Part shown: positions 1 through 9,619 of the stretch, in pieces
Position numbering within the stretch: the stretch's first letter is position 1
Layout of the letters: each line of letters starts with the position of its first letter
From: Candidatus Nitrotoga sp. SPKER
GTDB taxonomy: Bacteria; Pseudomonadota; Gammaproteobacteria; Burkholderiales; Gallionellaceae
Assembly: GCA_003402285.1 (NCBI GenBank)
Contig: QFXG01000028.1
Coordinates: forward strand, 329,803-393,802
Reading direction: 5' to 3'
DNA length: 64,000 bases
Program-made: the position numbers and the translations under genes
Notes under the pieces: generated by a model
The model's input: the letters and a program-made list of their open reading frames with translations, nothing else
Databases searched by the model: none
What the model was told of the DNA's origin: nothing

Positions 1-1116
1 TTTCCTCTTATGGTTGGCATCCAGATGGTAAGTGCCCGGATTGGCCGGGTGACTGGGCATGGCCTGGCCGCCAATATTCGGCTACATTATTCTCCGACGT
101 TGCTTTATGTGCTCGTTGCGCTGCTTCTGACTGCAAATACAATTAACATCGCTGCAGATATTGGTGCAATGGCTGCAGCACTTAAACTTCTCATTGGTGG
201 ACCTGCTCACTGGTATGCAATAATCTTCGCCATGGTATCGTTGGTGCTGCAAATATTCATACCTTTCCCACGTTATGCCCCTATCCTCAAAGTACTAACA
301 TTATCGCTCTTTACTTATGTAGTCACGGTGTTCGTCGTCAATGTACCGTGGGGTGAGGTGCTTTATCGCACAATCATGCCGTCCATATCATTTAAAGCAG
401 ATTACGCCATGGCGGTGGTTGCCGTATTTGGCACCACTATCAGCCCGTATTTATTTTTCTGGCAAACCTCTCAGGAAGTTGAGGAACTACAAGCAACTAA
501 AGGGGAGGCACCGCTTAAAGTGGCGCCAGAACAAGCCAACAGTCACCTGCAGCGTATTAAGATCGACACTTTTATCGGAATGGGGTTTTCCAACCTGATC
601 GCTTTTTTTATTATATTGACGGCAGCGGTGACGTTGCACGTGCACGGCATTACAGATATTCAAACTTCTGCACAGGCAGCGGAGGCTTTGCGCCCTTTAG
701 GGGGTGAATTTGCGTTTCTATTATTTACCGCCGGAATTGTAGGTACGGGATTGCTCGCTGTGCCTGTTCTAGCAGGTTCAGCTGCGTATGCCATAGCAGA
801 ATCATTTGATTGGCGCATCGGTTTAGGCCGCAAGCCCATGGAGGCACGAGGGTTTTATATGATTTTGATCATTGCGACTCTCTTGGGCGTAGCGCTTAAC
901 TTTACTCCCATTGATCCTATCAAGGCACTATTCTGGAGCGCCGTCATCAATGGCGTTATTGCGGTGCCCATCATGGTAGTGATAATGTTAATGGCGGCAA
1001 GATCGGAGGTCATGGGACAATTTGTGATCACGCCTGGACTTCGAATTACCGGGTGGGTAGCAACGACCGTGATGGCATTCGCAGTGCTTGCCATGGCGGT
1101 GACGTGGTTGAGATAA
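1..1116 (+). CDS. Nramp-family divalent metal transporter, 5' truncated by window edge
   Basis: Integral membrane protein of the Nramp family (proton-coupled import of Mn2+, Fe2+ or related ions across the inner membrane). The reading frame is open from base 1, so the N-terminus, including the DPGN-type helix-1 motif, lies outside the window. Visible are the conserved stretch SARIGRVTGHGLAANIR and about nine hydrophobic segments. At the helix-6 position, where classical Mn/Fe Nramps carry MPH, this protein reads TTISPYLFFWQTSQEVEE, so the metal-binding Met is absent and Ser-Pro-Tyr stands there. That places it in a divergent Nramp-related clade, whose substrate may not be Mn2+. The Nramp fold is secure; the substrate is not. 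No gene symbol is given for that reason. Confidence 0.85.
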   Translation, partial: FPLMVGIQMVSARIGRVTGHGLAANIRLHYSPTLLYVLVALLLTANTINIAADIGAMAAALKLLIGGPAHWYAIIFAMVSLVLQIFIPFPRYAPILKVLTLSLFTYVVTVFVVNVPWGEVLYRTIMPSISFKADYAMAVVAVFGTTISPYLFFWQTSQEVEELQATKGEAPLKVAPEQANSHLQRIKIDTFIGMGFSNLIAFFIILTAAVTLHVHGITDIQTSAQAAEALRPLGGEFAFLLFTAGIVGTGLLAVPVLAGSAAYAIAESFDWRIGLGRKPMEARGFYMILIIATLLGVALNFTPIDPIKALFWSAVINGVIAVPIMVVIMLMAARSEVMGQFVITPGLRITGWVATTVMAFAVLAMAVTWLR

Positions 1117-1175
1117 CGCTGAATGATTGCGATAAGCCGAGTTCGACTATTAATTTTTATACAAGGATATTCTCA

Positions 1176-1886
1176 ATGAATAATACAGGCACAAAACTCC
1201 TCTCCCTTCAGATTGGCCTGCCTAAAATACTGGGGACACCAAATGCCTCAGATACGATGGATCAAGAATGGACGACCGGCTTTTTCAAGCAATCGGTATC
1301 TAGTCCAATTTGGGCGGGAAAAACTAACTTGACTGGCGACGGGCAAGCCGATCTTCGCGTCCATGGTGGACCCGATAAAGCGATTAACGCATATCCTTTC
1401 GAACACTATGCATTTTGGCTCGCCGACCTTGATTATAAAGAGCTGCCCAATGGTGCGTTCGGAGAAAACTTTACCGTGACAGGATTACTGGAAACGGAAA
1501 TTTGCATCGGCGATATTTTTGAGATTGGTGACGCATTGATACAGATTTCTCAACCTCGCCAGCCGTGCTGGAAGCTTGCCCGCCGATGGAGGGTCCAGGA
1601 CTTAGTGGCGCGAGTCGTGCGTACGGGCAAGACAGGCTGGTATTTCCGTGTTCTGCGCGAAGGAAACGTTCAAGCCGGAGCGGCACTGGTATTGGTGGAA
1701 CGCCCTTATCCTGAATGGACTATCGCGATCGCGAACAGCATCATGCTGCATCGCAAGGATAACTCTGTGGCTGCACATGCGTTGGCCGATTGTCCGGCGC
1801 TCTCCGGCAGTTGGAAGGCAACCTTGTCGCGAACGACTACTTCTACTGAAATTGCAGCCGATACTTCAGCGCGTCATTTTCAATGA
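1176..1886 (+). CDS. MOSC domain-containing protein, YiiM-like
   Basis: A 236-aa protein with a MOSC domain, related to the C-terminal domain of Moco sulfurases and to YiiM proteins, which bind sulfur or molybdenum cofactor and take part in detoxifying N-hydroxylated compounds. Seen in the sequence: the entry motif VHGGPDKAINAYP, the GAFGENFTVTGL segment typical of MOSC proteins, and the QPRQPCWKLARR segment containing the conserved Cys. The ATG at 1176 is chosen because an ACAAGGAT ribosome-binding sequence lies just upstream; the frame stays open further upstream only into the end of the transporter gene. The last 60 residues are Ser/Thr/Ala-rich and poorly conserved. It sits 59 bases after the transporter stop on the same strand and may be cotranscribed. 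Confidence 0.85.
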   Translation: MNNTGTKLLSLQIGLPKILGTPNASDTMDQEWTTGFFKQSVSSPIWAGKTNLTGDGQADLRVHGGPDKAINAYPFEHYAFWLADLDYKELPNGAFGENFTVTGLLETEICIGDIFEIGDALIQISQPRQPCWKLARRWRVQDLVARVVRTGKTGWYFRVLREGNVQAGAALVLVERPYPEWTIAIANSIMLHRKDNSVAAHALADCPALSGSWKATLSRTTTSTEIAADTSARHFQ

Positions 1887-2018
1887 ATGTTTAGTCCATA
1901 TAGCCGAACGAACTAAATAAAAAGTCGGTCATAGCACAATAGATGGACAGATTCTGTTCACTTACACCGCGTCCAGTGGAACATGGGCCAAATTATGGCA
2001 AACAGGAAGGGAGCGGGA

Positions 2019-2055
2019 GGGCGGGGATTTCATGTACAACCATATTTCCCCGTCC
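2019..2055. terminator. Possible hairpin between convergent genes
   Basis: An inverted repeat, GGGCGGGGA at 2019-2027 against TCCCCGTCC at 2047-2055, gives a nine-pair stem with one G-U and an 18-base loop. It lies between the convergent MOSC and tpx genes. It could act as a bidirectional terminator, but there is no clear T-tract on either side, so the role is uncertain. Confidence 0.35.
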
Positions 2056-2081
2056 TGGTTGATTATTTCAACCTGTTGTAT

Positions 2082-2609
2082 TTAGTGCTGCGTTAGTGTA
2101 TCTAATGCTGCTTGGTAGTTAGGTTCATGCGTGATGTCATCCACTAATTCTGCGTGCAATACGTGGTTATTTTCATCCAGTACCAGCACAGCGCGTGCGG
2201 TTACGCCACGTAATATAGAATCAGCAATCTTTACGCCATAATTCCGCATAAAATCTCGTCCGCGCATCAAAGACAGTGTAGTGACATTGTCCAATCCTTC
2301 CGCCACGCAAAAGCGACTCATAGCAAAGGGTAAGTCAGCGGAAATCACCAGCACCACTGTGTTGTCGAGCTTGCCTGCCGCTTCGTTAAATTTGCGCGTA
2401 GAAGTGGCGCATACGGCAGTATCTAAACTAGGCACAATGTTAAGAACTTTGCGTTTGCCAGCAAAGTCTTTTAATGCGACATCTTTCAGGTCTTTGTCCA
2501 CCAGCGTGAATTCAGGGGCAATTTGACCAATAGTTGGAAAAGTGCCGAACAATGTGATGGGCGTGCCGTTCAAGGTGACAGCAGTGCTAGTCGAAGTTTC
2601 ATTAGCCAT
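2082..2609 (-). CDS. tpx: Thiol peroxidase (2-Cys peroxiredoxin Tpx)
   Basis: Thiol peroxidase of 175 aa that reduces hydrogen and alkyl peroxides with thioredoxin as electron donor. The peroxidatic Cys67 lies in PSLDTAVC and the resolving Cys101 in SRFC, with the 34-residue spacing of E. coli Tpx (Cys61/Cys95). The N-terminal [14 protein letters not shown] segment is also family-typical. It starts only 26 bases after the gcvP stop on the same strand, so it is probably the last gene of the riboswitch-controlled glycine-cleavage operon, although a promoter inside the end of gcvP cannot be excluded. Confidence 0.95.
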   Translation of the reverse strand: MANETSTSTAVTLNGTPITLFGTFPTIGQIAPEFTLVDKDLKDVALKDFAGKRKVLNIVPSLDTAVCATSTRKFNEAAGKLDNTVVLVISADLPFAMSRFCVAEGLDNVTTLSLMRGRDFMRNYGVKIADSILRGVTARAVLVLDENNHVLHAELVDDITHEPNYQAALDTLTQH

Positions 2610-2635
2610 AATTTCTTTCTTTTTGTTAAGGTGTG

Positions 2636-5506
2636 TTACAGCGCATCATCGGCATATGCTTGTATTGGTGGACAAGCACAAATCAGATTTTTATCACCAC
2701 GGACATTGTCTACACGGGCTACACTTGGCCAGAATTTGTTGTCTTGTACCCACTTTAATGGATAAACGGCTTTCTCGCGCGAATAACTGCGTTTCCAATT
2801 GCTCGTGAGAACTGATTTCGCTGTATGCGGTGCATTTTTAAGTACGTTATCTTCTTTATCCGCTTTACCTGTCATCACCTCATCAATTTCTTTACGTATA
2901 GAAATCATAGCAGAGCAAAAACGATCCAATTCTTCTTTTGATTCACTTTCCGTTGGTTCAATCATTAAGGTATCGGCTACCGGGAATGAAACTGTCGGTG
3001 CATGATATCCATAATCCATTAATCGTTTTGCAATGTCCCCGACCTCTATTCCAGCATCTTTTTTAAATGCAACGCAGGCTAGAATCATTTCGTGCGCGCA
3101 ACGTCCATTTGCACCGCTATATAAAGTAGGGAAATGATTTTTTAATGACTCTTTAATATAATTGGCATTTAAAATTGCGATGCGTGTTGCTTCCGTAACG
3201 CCATCGTTACCTAACATTTTTATGTATCCATACGATATCAATAAAATTAACGCACTGCCGTAAGGCGCCGCGGATACTGCATGTATGCCGTTCCCTCCTC
3301 CAGTTTTTACTAAGGAATGTGATGGCAAAAAAGGAGCAAGGTGTTTTGCAACCCCAATAGGTCCCATGCCTGGGCCGCCGCCACCGTGCGGAATTGCAAA
3401 AGTTTTATGTAAGTTTAAGTGGCAAACATCAGCGCCAATATTGCCGGGACTGGTTAAGCCCACCTGTGCATTCATGTTGGCGCCATCCATATAAACTTGT
3501 CCGCCATTTTCATGAATGATGTTAGTAATCTCGATGATACTTTCTTCGTAAACACCGTGCGTGCTTGGGTAGGTAATCATCAAACATGCCAAATTATCTT
3601 TATGCTGAATTGCTTTTTCACGCAATTCGCTGACGTCAATATTTCCTACTTTGTCACACTTCACCAGGACTATCTTCAAGCCACACATTGCAGCGCTGGC
3701 AGGATTGGTGCCATGTGCCGATGTGGGAATCAACGCAATATTTCGGTGCGCATCACCACGTGATTGATGGTATGCCTGAATGACCAATAATCCGGCATAT
3801 TCGCCTTGAGCGCCGCTGTTGGGCTGAAAACTCATTTTTTCGAAGCCCGTAATCTCACTTAATGATCTATCCAGGTCATCGATTATTTCATGGTAACCCG
3901 CCGCTTGTTCAACGGGTACAAAGGGGTGAATATGGGCAAATTCGGGCCATGTAATTGGCATTAATTCGGAGGCGGCGTTTAATTTCATAGTACAAGACCC
4001 TAATGAAATCATGGAATGGGTCAAGGATAAATCCTTGTTTTCCAATCGCTTGATATACCGCATCAACTCAGATTCAGAATGATAAAGATTAAATACAGGG
4101 TGTTGAAGAATAAAAGATTGACGATTTTTGATCAAAGATTGTTGATTAAAGATCTGTTCTTCAGTAATTTTAGAAGGAGTTTTACCAACAGCCTGTGCAA
4201 ATACACTAATAAGCGCATTCAAATCATCGGCATCGATCGTTTGATCAACAGAAATAGTAATTGCATCATCCGTGTAACGGAAATTAATCTGTGCTGCTTG
4301 TGCTAATTGTTTAATTTTTGCATTGTCTGTCCCATTGATTTTGATGGTATCAAAATAGATTCCATCTTCAATAAGATAGCCTAGTTTTTTTAACTCGGTT
4401 GCCAATGCTATCGCAGTAAAATGCACTTGTTGTGCAATCCCTTTGAGGCCTTCCGGACCGTGATATACCGCATACATACTGGCCATAATGGCTAATAATG
4501 CTTGTGCAGTACAAATGTTGGAGGTAGCTTTGTCTCTACGTATGTGTTGCTCGCGCGTTTGTAATGCCATACGTAATGCTTGATTTTCGTCTGCGTCAAT
4601 TGAAACGCCTATGATACGGCCAGGAATAGATCGTTTATATTCTTCACGGCAAGCAAAATATGCCGCGTGTGGGCCACCATAACCCATAGGGACTCCAAAA
4701 CGTTGTGTGGAACCAACAACAACATCCGCTCCCCATTCGCCTGGAGGGGTGAGCAATACTAAACTTAGTATATCGGCTGCTACAGCAATGGTGGTTCCGT
4801 TTGCTTTTGCTTTTTTTACAAAGTCAGCGTAATCGTATACTTTGCCATCCGCGGTTGGATATTGAAGTAATGCACCATAAATAGTGCTATCTAACGTTCC
4901 GGTTTTAAAGTCACCAATCACTAATTCAATTCCCATTGGAGTTGAACGAGTTTTTAATAAATCGATAGTTTGCGGATAACATTCGCTGGAAACGAAAAAC
5001 CTGTTCGCTCCATTTTCAATTGCTTGGTGCGTGCGATTATTGAACAACATTGCCATTGCTTCAGCTGCGGCAGTGGATTCATCCAACAGTGATGCATTTG
5101 CTATTTCCATCCCTGTTAAATCCATAATCATGGTTTGGAAATTCAACAGCGCCTCTAAACGACCTTGTGAGATTTCTGCCTGATAAGGCGTGTAAGCGGT
5201 ATACCAACCCGGATTTTCTAAAACATTTCTCTGGATAACGGGCGGAATTATCGTGTTGTAATAACCTAAACCAATATAGGTTTTAAAAATTTTATTCTTA
5301 GCCGCAACACCCCGCAAATGCTTGTGGTATTGATATTCAGTCATCCCAGATGGTAAGTTCAATGGCTGTTTTAATCGGATCGCAGCAGGAATAGTCTGCT
5401 CAATTAATTCATCTATAGAACCTGCACCAATTGTATCAAGCATTGCCTTCACATCATTTTCGCGCGGACCGTTATGACGGTTTACAAATTTATCGGTTGT
5501 AATCAT
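2636..5506 (-). CDS. gcvP: Glycine dehydrogenase (decarboxylating), P-protein
   Basis: P-protein of the glycine cleavage system, 956 aa, the one-chain homodimeric form. It uses PLP to decarboxylate glycine and passes the aminomethyl group to the lipoyl arm of GcvH. Visible: N-terminal [13 protein letters not shown], the PLP-lysine region [16 protein letters not shown], and the glycine-rich [17 protein letters not shown]. Length equals that of typical bacterial GcvP, with no disruption. It is the third gene of gcvT-gcvH-gcvP, 71 bases after gcvH. Its codon use is noticeably more AT-rich than gcvT. Confidence 0.98.
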   Translation of the reverse strand: MITTDKFVNRHNGPRENDVKAMLDTIGAGSIDELIEQTIPAAIRLKQPLNLPSGMTEYQYHKHLRGVAAKNKIFKTYIGLGYYNTIIPPVIQRNVLENPGWYTAYTPYQAEISQGRLEALLNFQTMIMDLTGMEIANASLLDESTAAAEAMAMLFNNRTHQAIENGANRFFVSSECYPQTIDLLKTRSTPMGIELVIGDFKTGTLDSTIYGALLQYPTADGKVYDYADFVKKAKANGTTIAVAADILSLVLLTPPGEWGADVVVGSTQRFGVPMGYGGPHAAYFACREEYKRSIPGRIIGVSIDADENQALRMALQTREQHIRRDKATSNICTAQALLAIMASMYAVYHGPEGLKGIAQQVHFTAIALATELKKLGYLIEDGIYFDTIKINGTDNAKIKQLAQAAQINFRYTDDAITISVDQTIDADDLNALISVFAQAVGKTPSKITEEQIFNQQSLIKNRQSFILQHPVFNLYHSESELMRYIKRLENKDLSLTHSMISLGSCTMKLNAASELMPITWPEFAHIHPFVPVEQAAGYHEIIDDLDRSLSEITGFEKMSFQPNSGAQGEYAGLLVIQAYHQSRGDAHRNIALIPTSAHGTNPASAAMCGLKIVLVKCDKVGNIDVSELREKAIQHKDNLACLMITYPSTHGVYEESIIEITNIIHENGGQVYMDGANMNAQVGLTSPGNIGADVCHLNLHKTFAIPHGGGGPGMGPIGVAKHLAPFLPSHSLVKTGGGNGIHAVSAAPYGSALILLISYGYIKMLGNDGVTEATRIAILNANYIKESLKNHFPTLYSGANGRCAHEMILACVAFKKDAGIEVGDIAKRLMDYGYHAPTVSFPVADTLMIEPTESESKEELDRFCSAMISIRKEIDEVMTGKADKEDNVLKNAPHTAKSVLTSNWKRSYSREKAVYPLKWVQDNKFWPSVARVDNVRGDKNLICACPPIQAYADDAL

Positions 5507-5577
5507 TGCTGGCTTTATTTTTTAAAGAAGTATAAGTAGGTATTAGAAGCGGGAATTATCTTGTCCATTACAGCGTC

Positions 5578-5979
5578 TCAATGTGCTTCACTATCGACCA
5601 ACGTCTGATACGCTGCAGCATCCATTAACGTGTCTACGTCGGTGGCATTATCGGGCTTCATTTTGAACATCCATGCGGAATAAGGATCTTCATTGATTTT
5701 TTCTGGCGCATTGCCGAGTTCAGAATTAACCGCAACCACTACACCTGTAACAGGCGCATAAATGTCAGCTGCAGCCTTTACGGATTCTACTACTGCGCAT
5801 TCTTCCTTGGCTTTCAGTTGGCGACCCACTGCTGGACTTTCCACGAACACCATGTCGCCCAGTAGCTCCTGTGCGTGTTGGGTAATACCGATCGTGATCG
5901 TTCCATCGCTCTCTTTTTTGATCCACTCGTGAGATGTGGTGTACTTCAGGTTACCTGGCAGATTGTTTGAATTGCTCAT
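5578..5979 (-). CDS. gcvH: Glycine cleavage system H protein
   Basis: Lipoyl carrier protein of the glycine cleavage complex, 133 aa, shuttling the aminomethyl intermediate between GcvP, GcvT and lipoamide dehydrogenase. The lipoyl-lysine motif is [15 protein letters not shown], with Lys68 as the attachment site. An in-frame TTG lies 15 bases upstream (5994), but the ATG at 5979 is preferred: it begins [14 protein letters not shown] and has a GAAGGA ribosome-binding sequence at the right distance, which would fall inside the coding region if the TTG were used. It lies 27 bases after gcvT. Confidence 0.97.
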   Translation of the reverse strand: MSNSNNLPGNLKYTTSHEWIKKESDGTITIGITQHAQELLGDMVFVESPAVGRQLKAKEECAVVESVKAAADIYAPVTGVVVAVNSELGNAPEKINEDPYSAWMFKMKPDNATDVDTLMDAAAYQTLVDSEAH

Positions 5980-6006
5980 GGTTATATCCTTCAAATAAAG
6001 TAAAAG

Positions 6007-7089
6007 TTAGATTAAGCCTTTGCCGTTACGTACGAACGGGTATTTTACTACCTTTGCCGCCAGCATCTTATCGCGAATCGCCACCTGTACTGTGTCGCCT
6101 ATTTGTACCGCAGAGGGTATACGTGCCAAGGCAATTGATTGGTTCAGCGTGGGTGAAAAACTGCCGCTGGTAATTTCGCCATCGCCATGGTTGCTGTGTA
6201 CCACCTGGTGATCACGGAGCACCCCGCGATCCTGTAAGACAAGGCCAACTAACTTACGAGTTCCAGGTTTGGTGACGAGCGTCGTTTTACCAATGAAGTC
6301 GCGCTCACTCACCAAGTCTACCGTCCATGCCAATCCGGCTTCCAGTGGGTTTATGGTTTCGTCCATGTCATGACCGTAAAGGTTCATACCGGCTTCCAGC
6401 CGCAATGTGTCACGTGCGCCTAGCCCGATAGGTTTCACCCCCACGTCATTCAGTGTTTGCCAAAAAGAAGGGGCAGCCTTGGCCGGTAGTATGATCTCAA
6501 AGCCATCTTCACCAGTATAGCCAGTTCGAGCGATAAACATCGAATTGCACTCTACGGCATTGAAGGGCTTGAGCCCCTCCGCCAATTTTTGTGCTTCGGG
6601 CAAGGCCAGCCATAGTTTTGCCGCTGCATTTGGTCCCTGTACGGCGATCATCGCCAGCTCGTTGCGTGAAGTAATCTGCAATTGTGGCGCGCGGACGGTA
6701 GCCTGTTCAATCATCCATGCAATATCTTTATCGGCTGTACCCGCATTCACGACGATACGAAACCACATTTCATTCATGAAGTACACGATGAGATCGTCGA
6801 TCACACCACCATCCGGGCGCAGCAGACAAGAATACAGCGCTTTTCCGGAAGATTGTAGTTTGTCCACATTGTTTGCCAACAGATAGCGCAAGAAGTCGCG
6901 CACGCCTGCCCCGGTTATATCGACCACGCGCATATGCGAAACATCAAACATGCCAGCATCGCGGCGTACTTGATGGTGTTCGTCAAGTTGTGAACCGTAA
7001 TGTAACGGCATATCCCAGCCGCCGAAATCGACCATCTTTGCGCCCATTGTGCGGTGCGCTACATTTAGAGGAGTATGTTTGAGTGTCAT
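6007..7089 (-). CDS. gcvT: Glycine cleavage system T protein (aminomethyltransferase)
   Basis: Aminomethyltransferase of 360 aa that transfers the one-carbon unit from aminomethyl-lipoyl GcvH to tetrahydrofolate, releasing ammonia. Family motifs seen: [20 protein letters not shown] near the N-terminus, GMFDVSHM, and [13 protein letters not shown]. The frame is open upstream to 7302, but those codons are the glycine riboswitch. The ATG at 7089 directly precedes the conserved N-terminus and follows the leader terminator by only about 15 bases, so transcription readthrough and ribosome access are both likely governed by the leader. Confidence 0.97.
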   Translation of the reverse strand: MTLKHTPLNVAHRTMGAKMVDFGGWDMPLHYGSQLDEHHQVRRDAGMFDVSHMRVVDITGAGVRDFLRYLLANNVDKLQSSGKALYSCLLRPDGGVIDDLIVYFMNEMWFRIVVNAGTADKDIAWMIEQATVRAPQLQITSRNELAMIAVQGPNAAAKLWLALPEAQKLAEGLKPFNAVECNSMFIARTGYTGEDGFEIILPAKAAPSFWQTLNDVGVKPIGLGARDTLRLEAGMNLYGHDMDETINPLEAGLAWTVDLVSERDFIGKTTLVTKPGTRKLVGLVLQDRGVLRDHQVVHSNHGDGEITSGSFSPTLNQSIALARIPSAVQIGDTVQVAIRDKMLAAKVVKYPFVRNGKGLI

Positions 7090-7103
7090 GAGTAATCTTT
7101 CAA

Positions 7104-7140
7104 AAAATAAAAAAGGCGAGACAGAAATATCTGCCTCGCC
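7104..7140 (-). terminator. Intrinsic terminator at the end of the glycine riboswitch
   Basis: Read on the minus strand, GGCGAGGCAGA and TCTGTCTCGCC flank a four-base TATT loop, followed at once by a T-rich tract (TTTTTTATTTTTT). The hairpin lies between the second glycine aptamer and the gcvT start codon. In known ON-type glycine riboswitches, ligand binding prevents formation of such a terminator. The T-tract runs almost into the gcvT ribosome-binding region. Confidence 0.85.
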
Positions 7141-7310
7141 CCATCTGTCCTCTTTACCTGAGAGATTACGAATAAATCCGTGTGCCCCTTCGGTGGCTGT
7201 GTCAACAGCACTCTCCAGATTTGCCTGTGCCAACAGTTCTTGAGCCTGAGCGGTTACGGGTGTTACGCCTTCGGCAATGCGCTTGTATTTACTACTTACC
7301 AAGCAGCATG
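7141..7310 (-). promoter_or_regulatory. Tandem glycine riboswitch (two aptamers)
   Basis: On the minus strand the leader carries the hallmark glycine-aptamer elements twice. The second aptamer (about 7141-7220) reads CTGGAGAG, CCACCGAAGGGGCA, ATCTCTCAGGTA and GAGGACAGA. The first (about 7230-7310) reads GCCGAAGGCGTAACACCC, GCTCAGGC and AAGAACTG, and is more degenerate. This cooperative arrangement is the known regulator of gcv operons, switching on glycine breakdown when glycine is plentiful. The 5' boundary is approximate. Confidence 0.9.
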
Positions 7311-7489
7311 TTCTTCCATTGGTTTAAACGGCAGATCGAACTATACCGGAATAAGGGAGTGGTCGGCAAACGATCTAACATAAAGTTGCGCGGGGGATTC
7401 ATTTCAAGGATAATCTATGCCCTTATATGGGCGTTAGCGTGCATTGCTTAAATTTTAAGCCCTCAATTTTCATGCTTAAGGAAGCCAAA

Positions 7490-7711
7490 ATGAAAACCGA
7501 CATTCATCCGCAATACGACGAAATTGCAGTTACTTGCAGTTGTGGTAATACTTTCAAAACCAAGTCGACTATGGGTAAACCGCTCCATGTAGAAGTCTGC
7601 TCGGACTGTCATCCCTTTTATACCGGCACACAAAAAATAGTAGATACCGCTGGTCGAGTAGAGCGGTTCCGCCAAAAATATGGAAAGCCCGGTGCAAAAT
7701 CTGCACCATAA
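7490..7711 (+). CDS. rpmE: 50S ribosomal protein L31 (zinc-binding form)
   Basis: L31 of 73 aa, a peripheral protein of the large ribosomal subunit. It begins [20 protein letters not shown] and contains [10 protein letters not shown]; the CxC plus CxxC cysteines mark the zinc-binding (C+) form. The ATG at 7490 is selected over upstream in-frame starts because an AAGGAAG ribosome-binding sequence sits at 7478-7484 and the product then matches the family length. It is monocistronic, with a strong terminator just downstream. Confidence 0.97.
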   Translation: MKTDIHPQYDEIAVTCSCGNTFKTKSTMGKPLHVEVCSDCHPFYTGTQKIVDTAGRVERFRQKYGKPGAKSAP

Positions 7712-7737
7712 TGGAACTGAACGATAGGCAGCAATTT

Positions 7738-7767
7738 AAAGGCAGCGGACGCTGCCTTTTTTGTTTT
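7738..7767 (+). terminator. Rho-independent terminator of rpmE
   Basis: GGCAGC GGAC GCTGCC (7741-7756) followed by TTTTTTGTTTTT. It is a perfect six-pair stem 30 bases past the rpmE stop codon. Confidence 0.92.
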
Positions 7768-7856
7768 TAATTTCAAGCAGGGTAGTGGCTACCCGAATGT
7801 TCTATCAACCCACACCCGGACAGCGCACCCAGGTCTTAGAATAAGCGCGCCAGTTC

Positions 7857-9518
7857 ATGTTTTTCTATCCTCCGACACAAGAACCCCCGATCACGATCGC
7901 TAAAGCCTGGTTGCTGGCCCTGCTGTGTACGGTGTGGTTAGGCACAGGGTTGGTAGGACATGACCCGTGGCAACCAGACGATGCTTATAGTTTCGGATTG
8001 GTTTATCACATCCTGCAAAGCGGTGATTGGTTAGTTCCCACCTTGGCTGGCGAGCCCCACATGGACAAGCCACCCCTGTTCTACATCACAGCCGCACTGT
8101 TTGCTAAATTATTCTCTCCTGTGCTGGAGCTACATGATGGCGCGCGCCTAGCAAGCGGTTTTTATACTGCTCTTACGCTATTATTTATAGGGCTGTCCGG
8201 ACGCGAATTATTCGGGAAGGGCCGCGGTTGGGCTGCGACGATCATTCTGATTGGCTGTCTCGGCATGCTGGTACGCTCACATGAACTCATCACTGATCTG
8301 GCTTTGCTCACAAGTTGCGCCATGATGTTGTATGGCTACATTTTAAGTTTGCGTCGTACTTTATTGGCGGGCATGCTCATTGGCAGTGGCATCGGTATTG
8401 GCTTTATGTCCAAGGGTTTTATCGCTCCCACGCTGTTTGTACTGATCACTGCCGCGCTGTTGCTATTCCGCACCTGGCGCATACACTCCTTTCTGTCCAG
8501 CGTAGGCATCGCACTATTGTTTGCATTACCCTGGTTAACTGTCTGGCCTTTCTTGTTGTACCAACGTTCGCCAGATCTATTTATGGCATGGATTTGGACG
8601 CTTAACATTGGTCACTGGTTTGCCTATATTCGAGGTGGCGATTATGCACAGGCGCTATATTACGTAAAGATATTGCCTTGGTTTGCCTGGCCTGCTTTGC
8701 CATTAGCCGCTTGGGCAGTATGGGAAGCGCGGAAAAGAGTCTTGCATGAAGCAGAATTCCAACTGTTGCTGATAAGTTTTTTTGTAATGTTGTTTACGTT
8801 GAGTGTGGTACCCAATATCAGGGAAGTGTTCGCGTTGCCCATACTATTGCCGTTAGTCCTGCTTGCTACTGCAGCTCTTCCCACTCTGCGCCGGGGCGCA
8901 GCCAATGCGCTAGATTGGTTTGGCATCATGACTTTCGGTTTTGTCGCCGTCTTGATGTGGTGGGGTTGGGCTGGGCTGCTACGGGATAATCATGCCAAAA
9001 TCACGCTGTGGCTGAAAGACTATCAGCCTGGTTTTGAACCAGTGTTTAATGCGACAACATTCTGGGTGGCGCTGACCTTCACTGTTTTATGGGTGCTGTT
9101 GGTGTGGCGCGTTGGACGCTCTATGCGCCGCGCTGTGCTTAATTGGGCCAGCGGTGTAACTCTGTTATGGGTGCTTGCCATGACACTATGGCTACCATGG
9201 TTGGACAACGGTAAAAGCTATCGTGGCATGGTCACTTCTCTTAAGCAGGCCATACCCATACAGCATGGTTGCATTGCGAGTCTGGATGTAGGCGATACCC
9301 AGCGCGCCATGCTGCAATACTTGGGGAATATCACCGCGCACACTCAAGCACAGCTCGATTGCGATCTGCTACTGATACATGGAGAACGTGCCACCAAGCT
9401 AGTGAAAGACGAAACAGCTTGGGTCAAGCTATGGGAAGGTAACCGCAAGGGCGTTAAATCAGAGCCTTTCCTTTTGTATCAACGCATTACACAAAAACCA
9501 GAAATCCAACAACCATAG
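7857..9518 (+). CDS. ArnT/PMT-family membrane glycosyltransferase
   Basis: A polytopic inner-membrane protein of 553 aa resembling ArnT and protein-mannosyltransferase enzymes (GT-C fold), which move a sugar from a polyprenyl-phosphate donor to lipid A or another acceptor on the periplasmic side. After the first membrane helix it has GHDPWQPDDAYSFGL and then GEPHMDKPPLFY, the first periplasmic loop with the acidic catalytic residues expected of the family, followed by about ten further hydrophobic segments and a soluble C-terminus. No arn biosynthesis genes are nearby, so the donor and acceptor are unknown and arnT is not assigned. The ATG at 7857 has only a weak ribosome-binding sequence. 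Confidence 0.85.
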   Translation: MFFYPPTQEPPITIAKAWLLALLCTVWLGTGLVGHDPWQPDDAYSFGLVYHILQSGDWLVPTLAGEPHMDKPPLFYITAALFAKLFSPVLELHDGARLASGFYTALTLLFIGLSGRELFGKGRGWAATIILIGCLGMLVRSHELITDLALLTSCAMMLYGYILSLRRTLLAGMLIGSGIGIGFMSKGFIAPTLFVLITAALLLFRTWRIHSFLSSVGIALLFALPWLTVWPFLLYQRSPDLFMAWIWTLNIGHWFAYIRGGDYAQALYYVKILPWFAWPALPLAAWAVWEARKRVLHEAEFQLLLISFFVMLFTLSVVPNIREVFALPILLPLVLLATAALPTLRRGAANALDWFGIMTFGFVAVLMWWGWAGLLRDNHAKITLWLKDYQPGFEPVFNATTFWVALTFTVLWVLLVWRVGRSMRRAVLNWASGVTLLWVLAMTLWLPWLDNGKSYRGMVTSLKQAIPIQHGCIASLDVGDTQRAMLQYLGNITAHTQAQLDCDLLLIHGERATKLVKDETAWVKLWEGNRKGVKSEPFLLYQRITQKPEIQQP

Positions 9519-9619
9519 TTTTATATTAAAACGCAATGAATTAGTGGGCACAACCAGGATGATTCAAACCCATAGCGGCCAGATATACCAAGCCTGTTGA
9601 GTAACCTTCGAGACCTGCC

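Noticed and set aside
7857..9518. Assigning arnT (aminoarabinose transfer to lipid A)
   Set aside because: Only the general ArnT/PMT fold is supported; no arn pathway genes are nearby, so the sugar is unknown.
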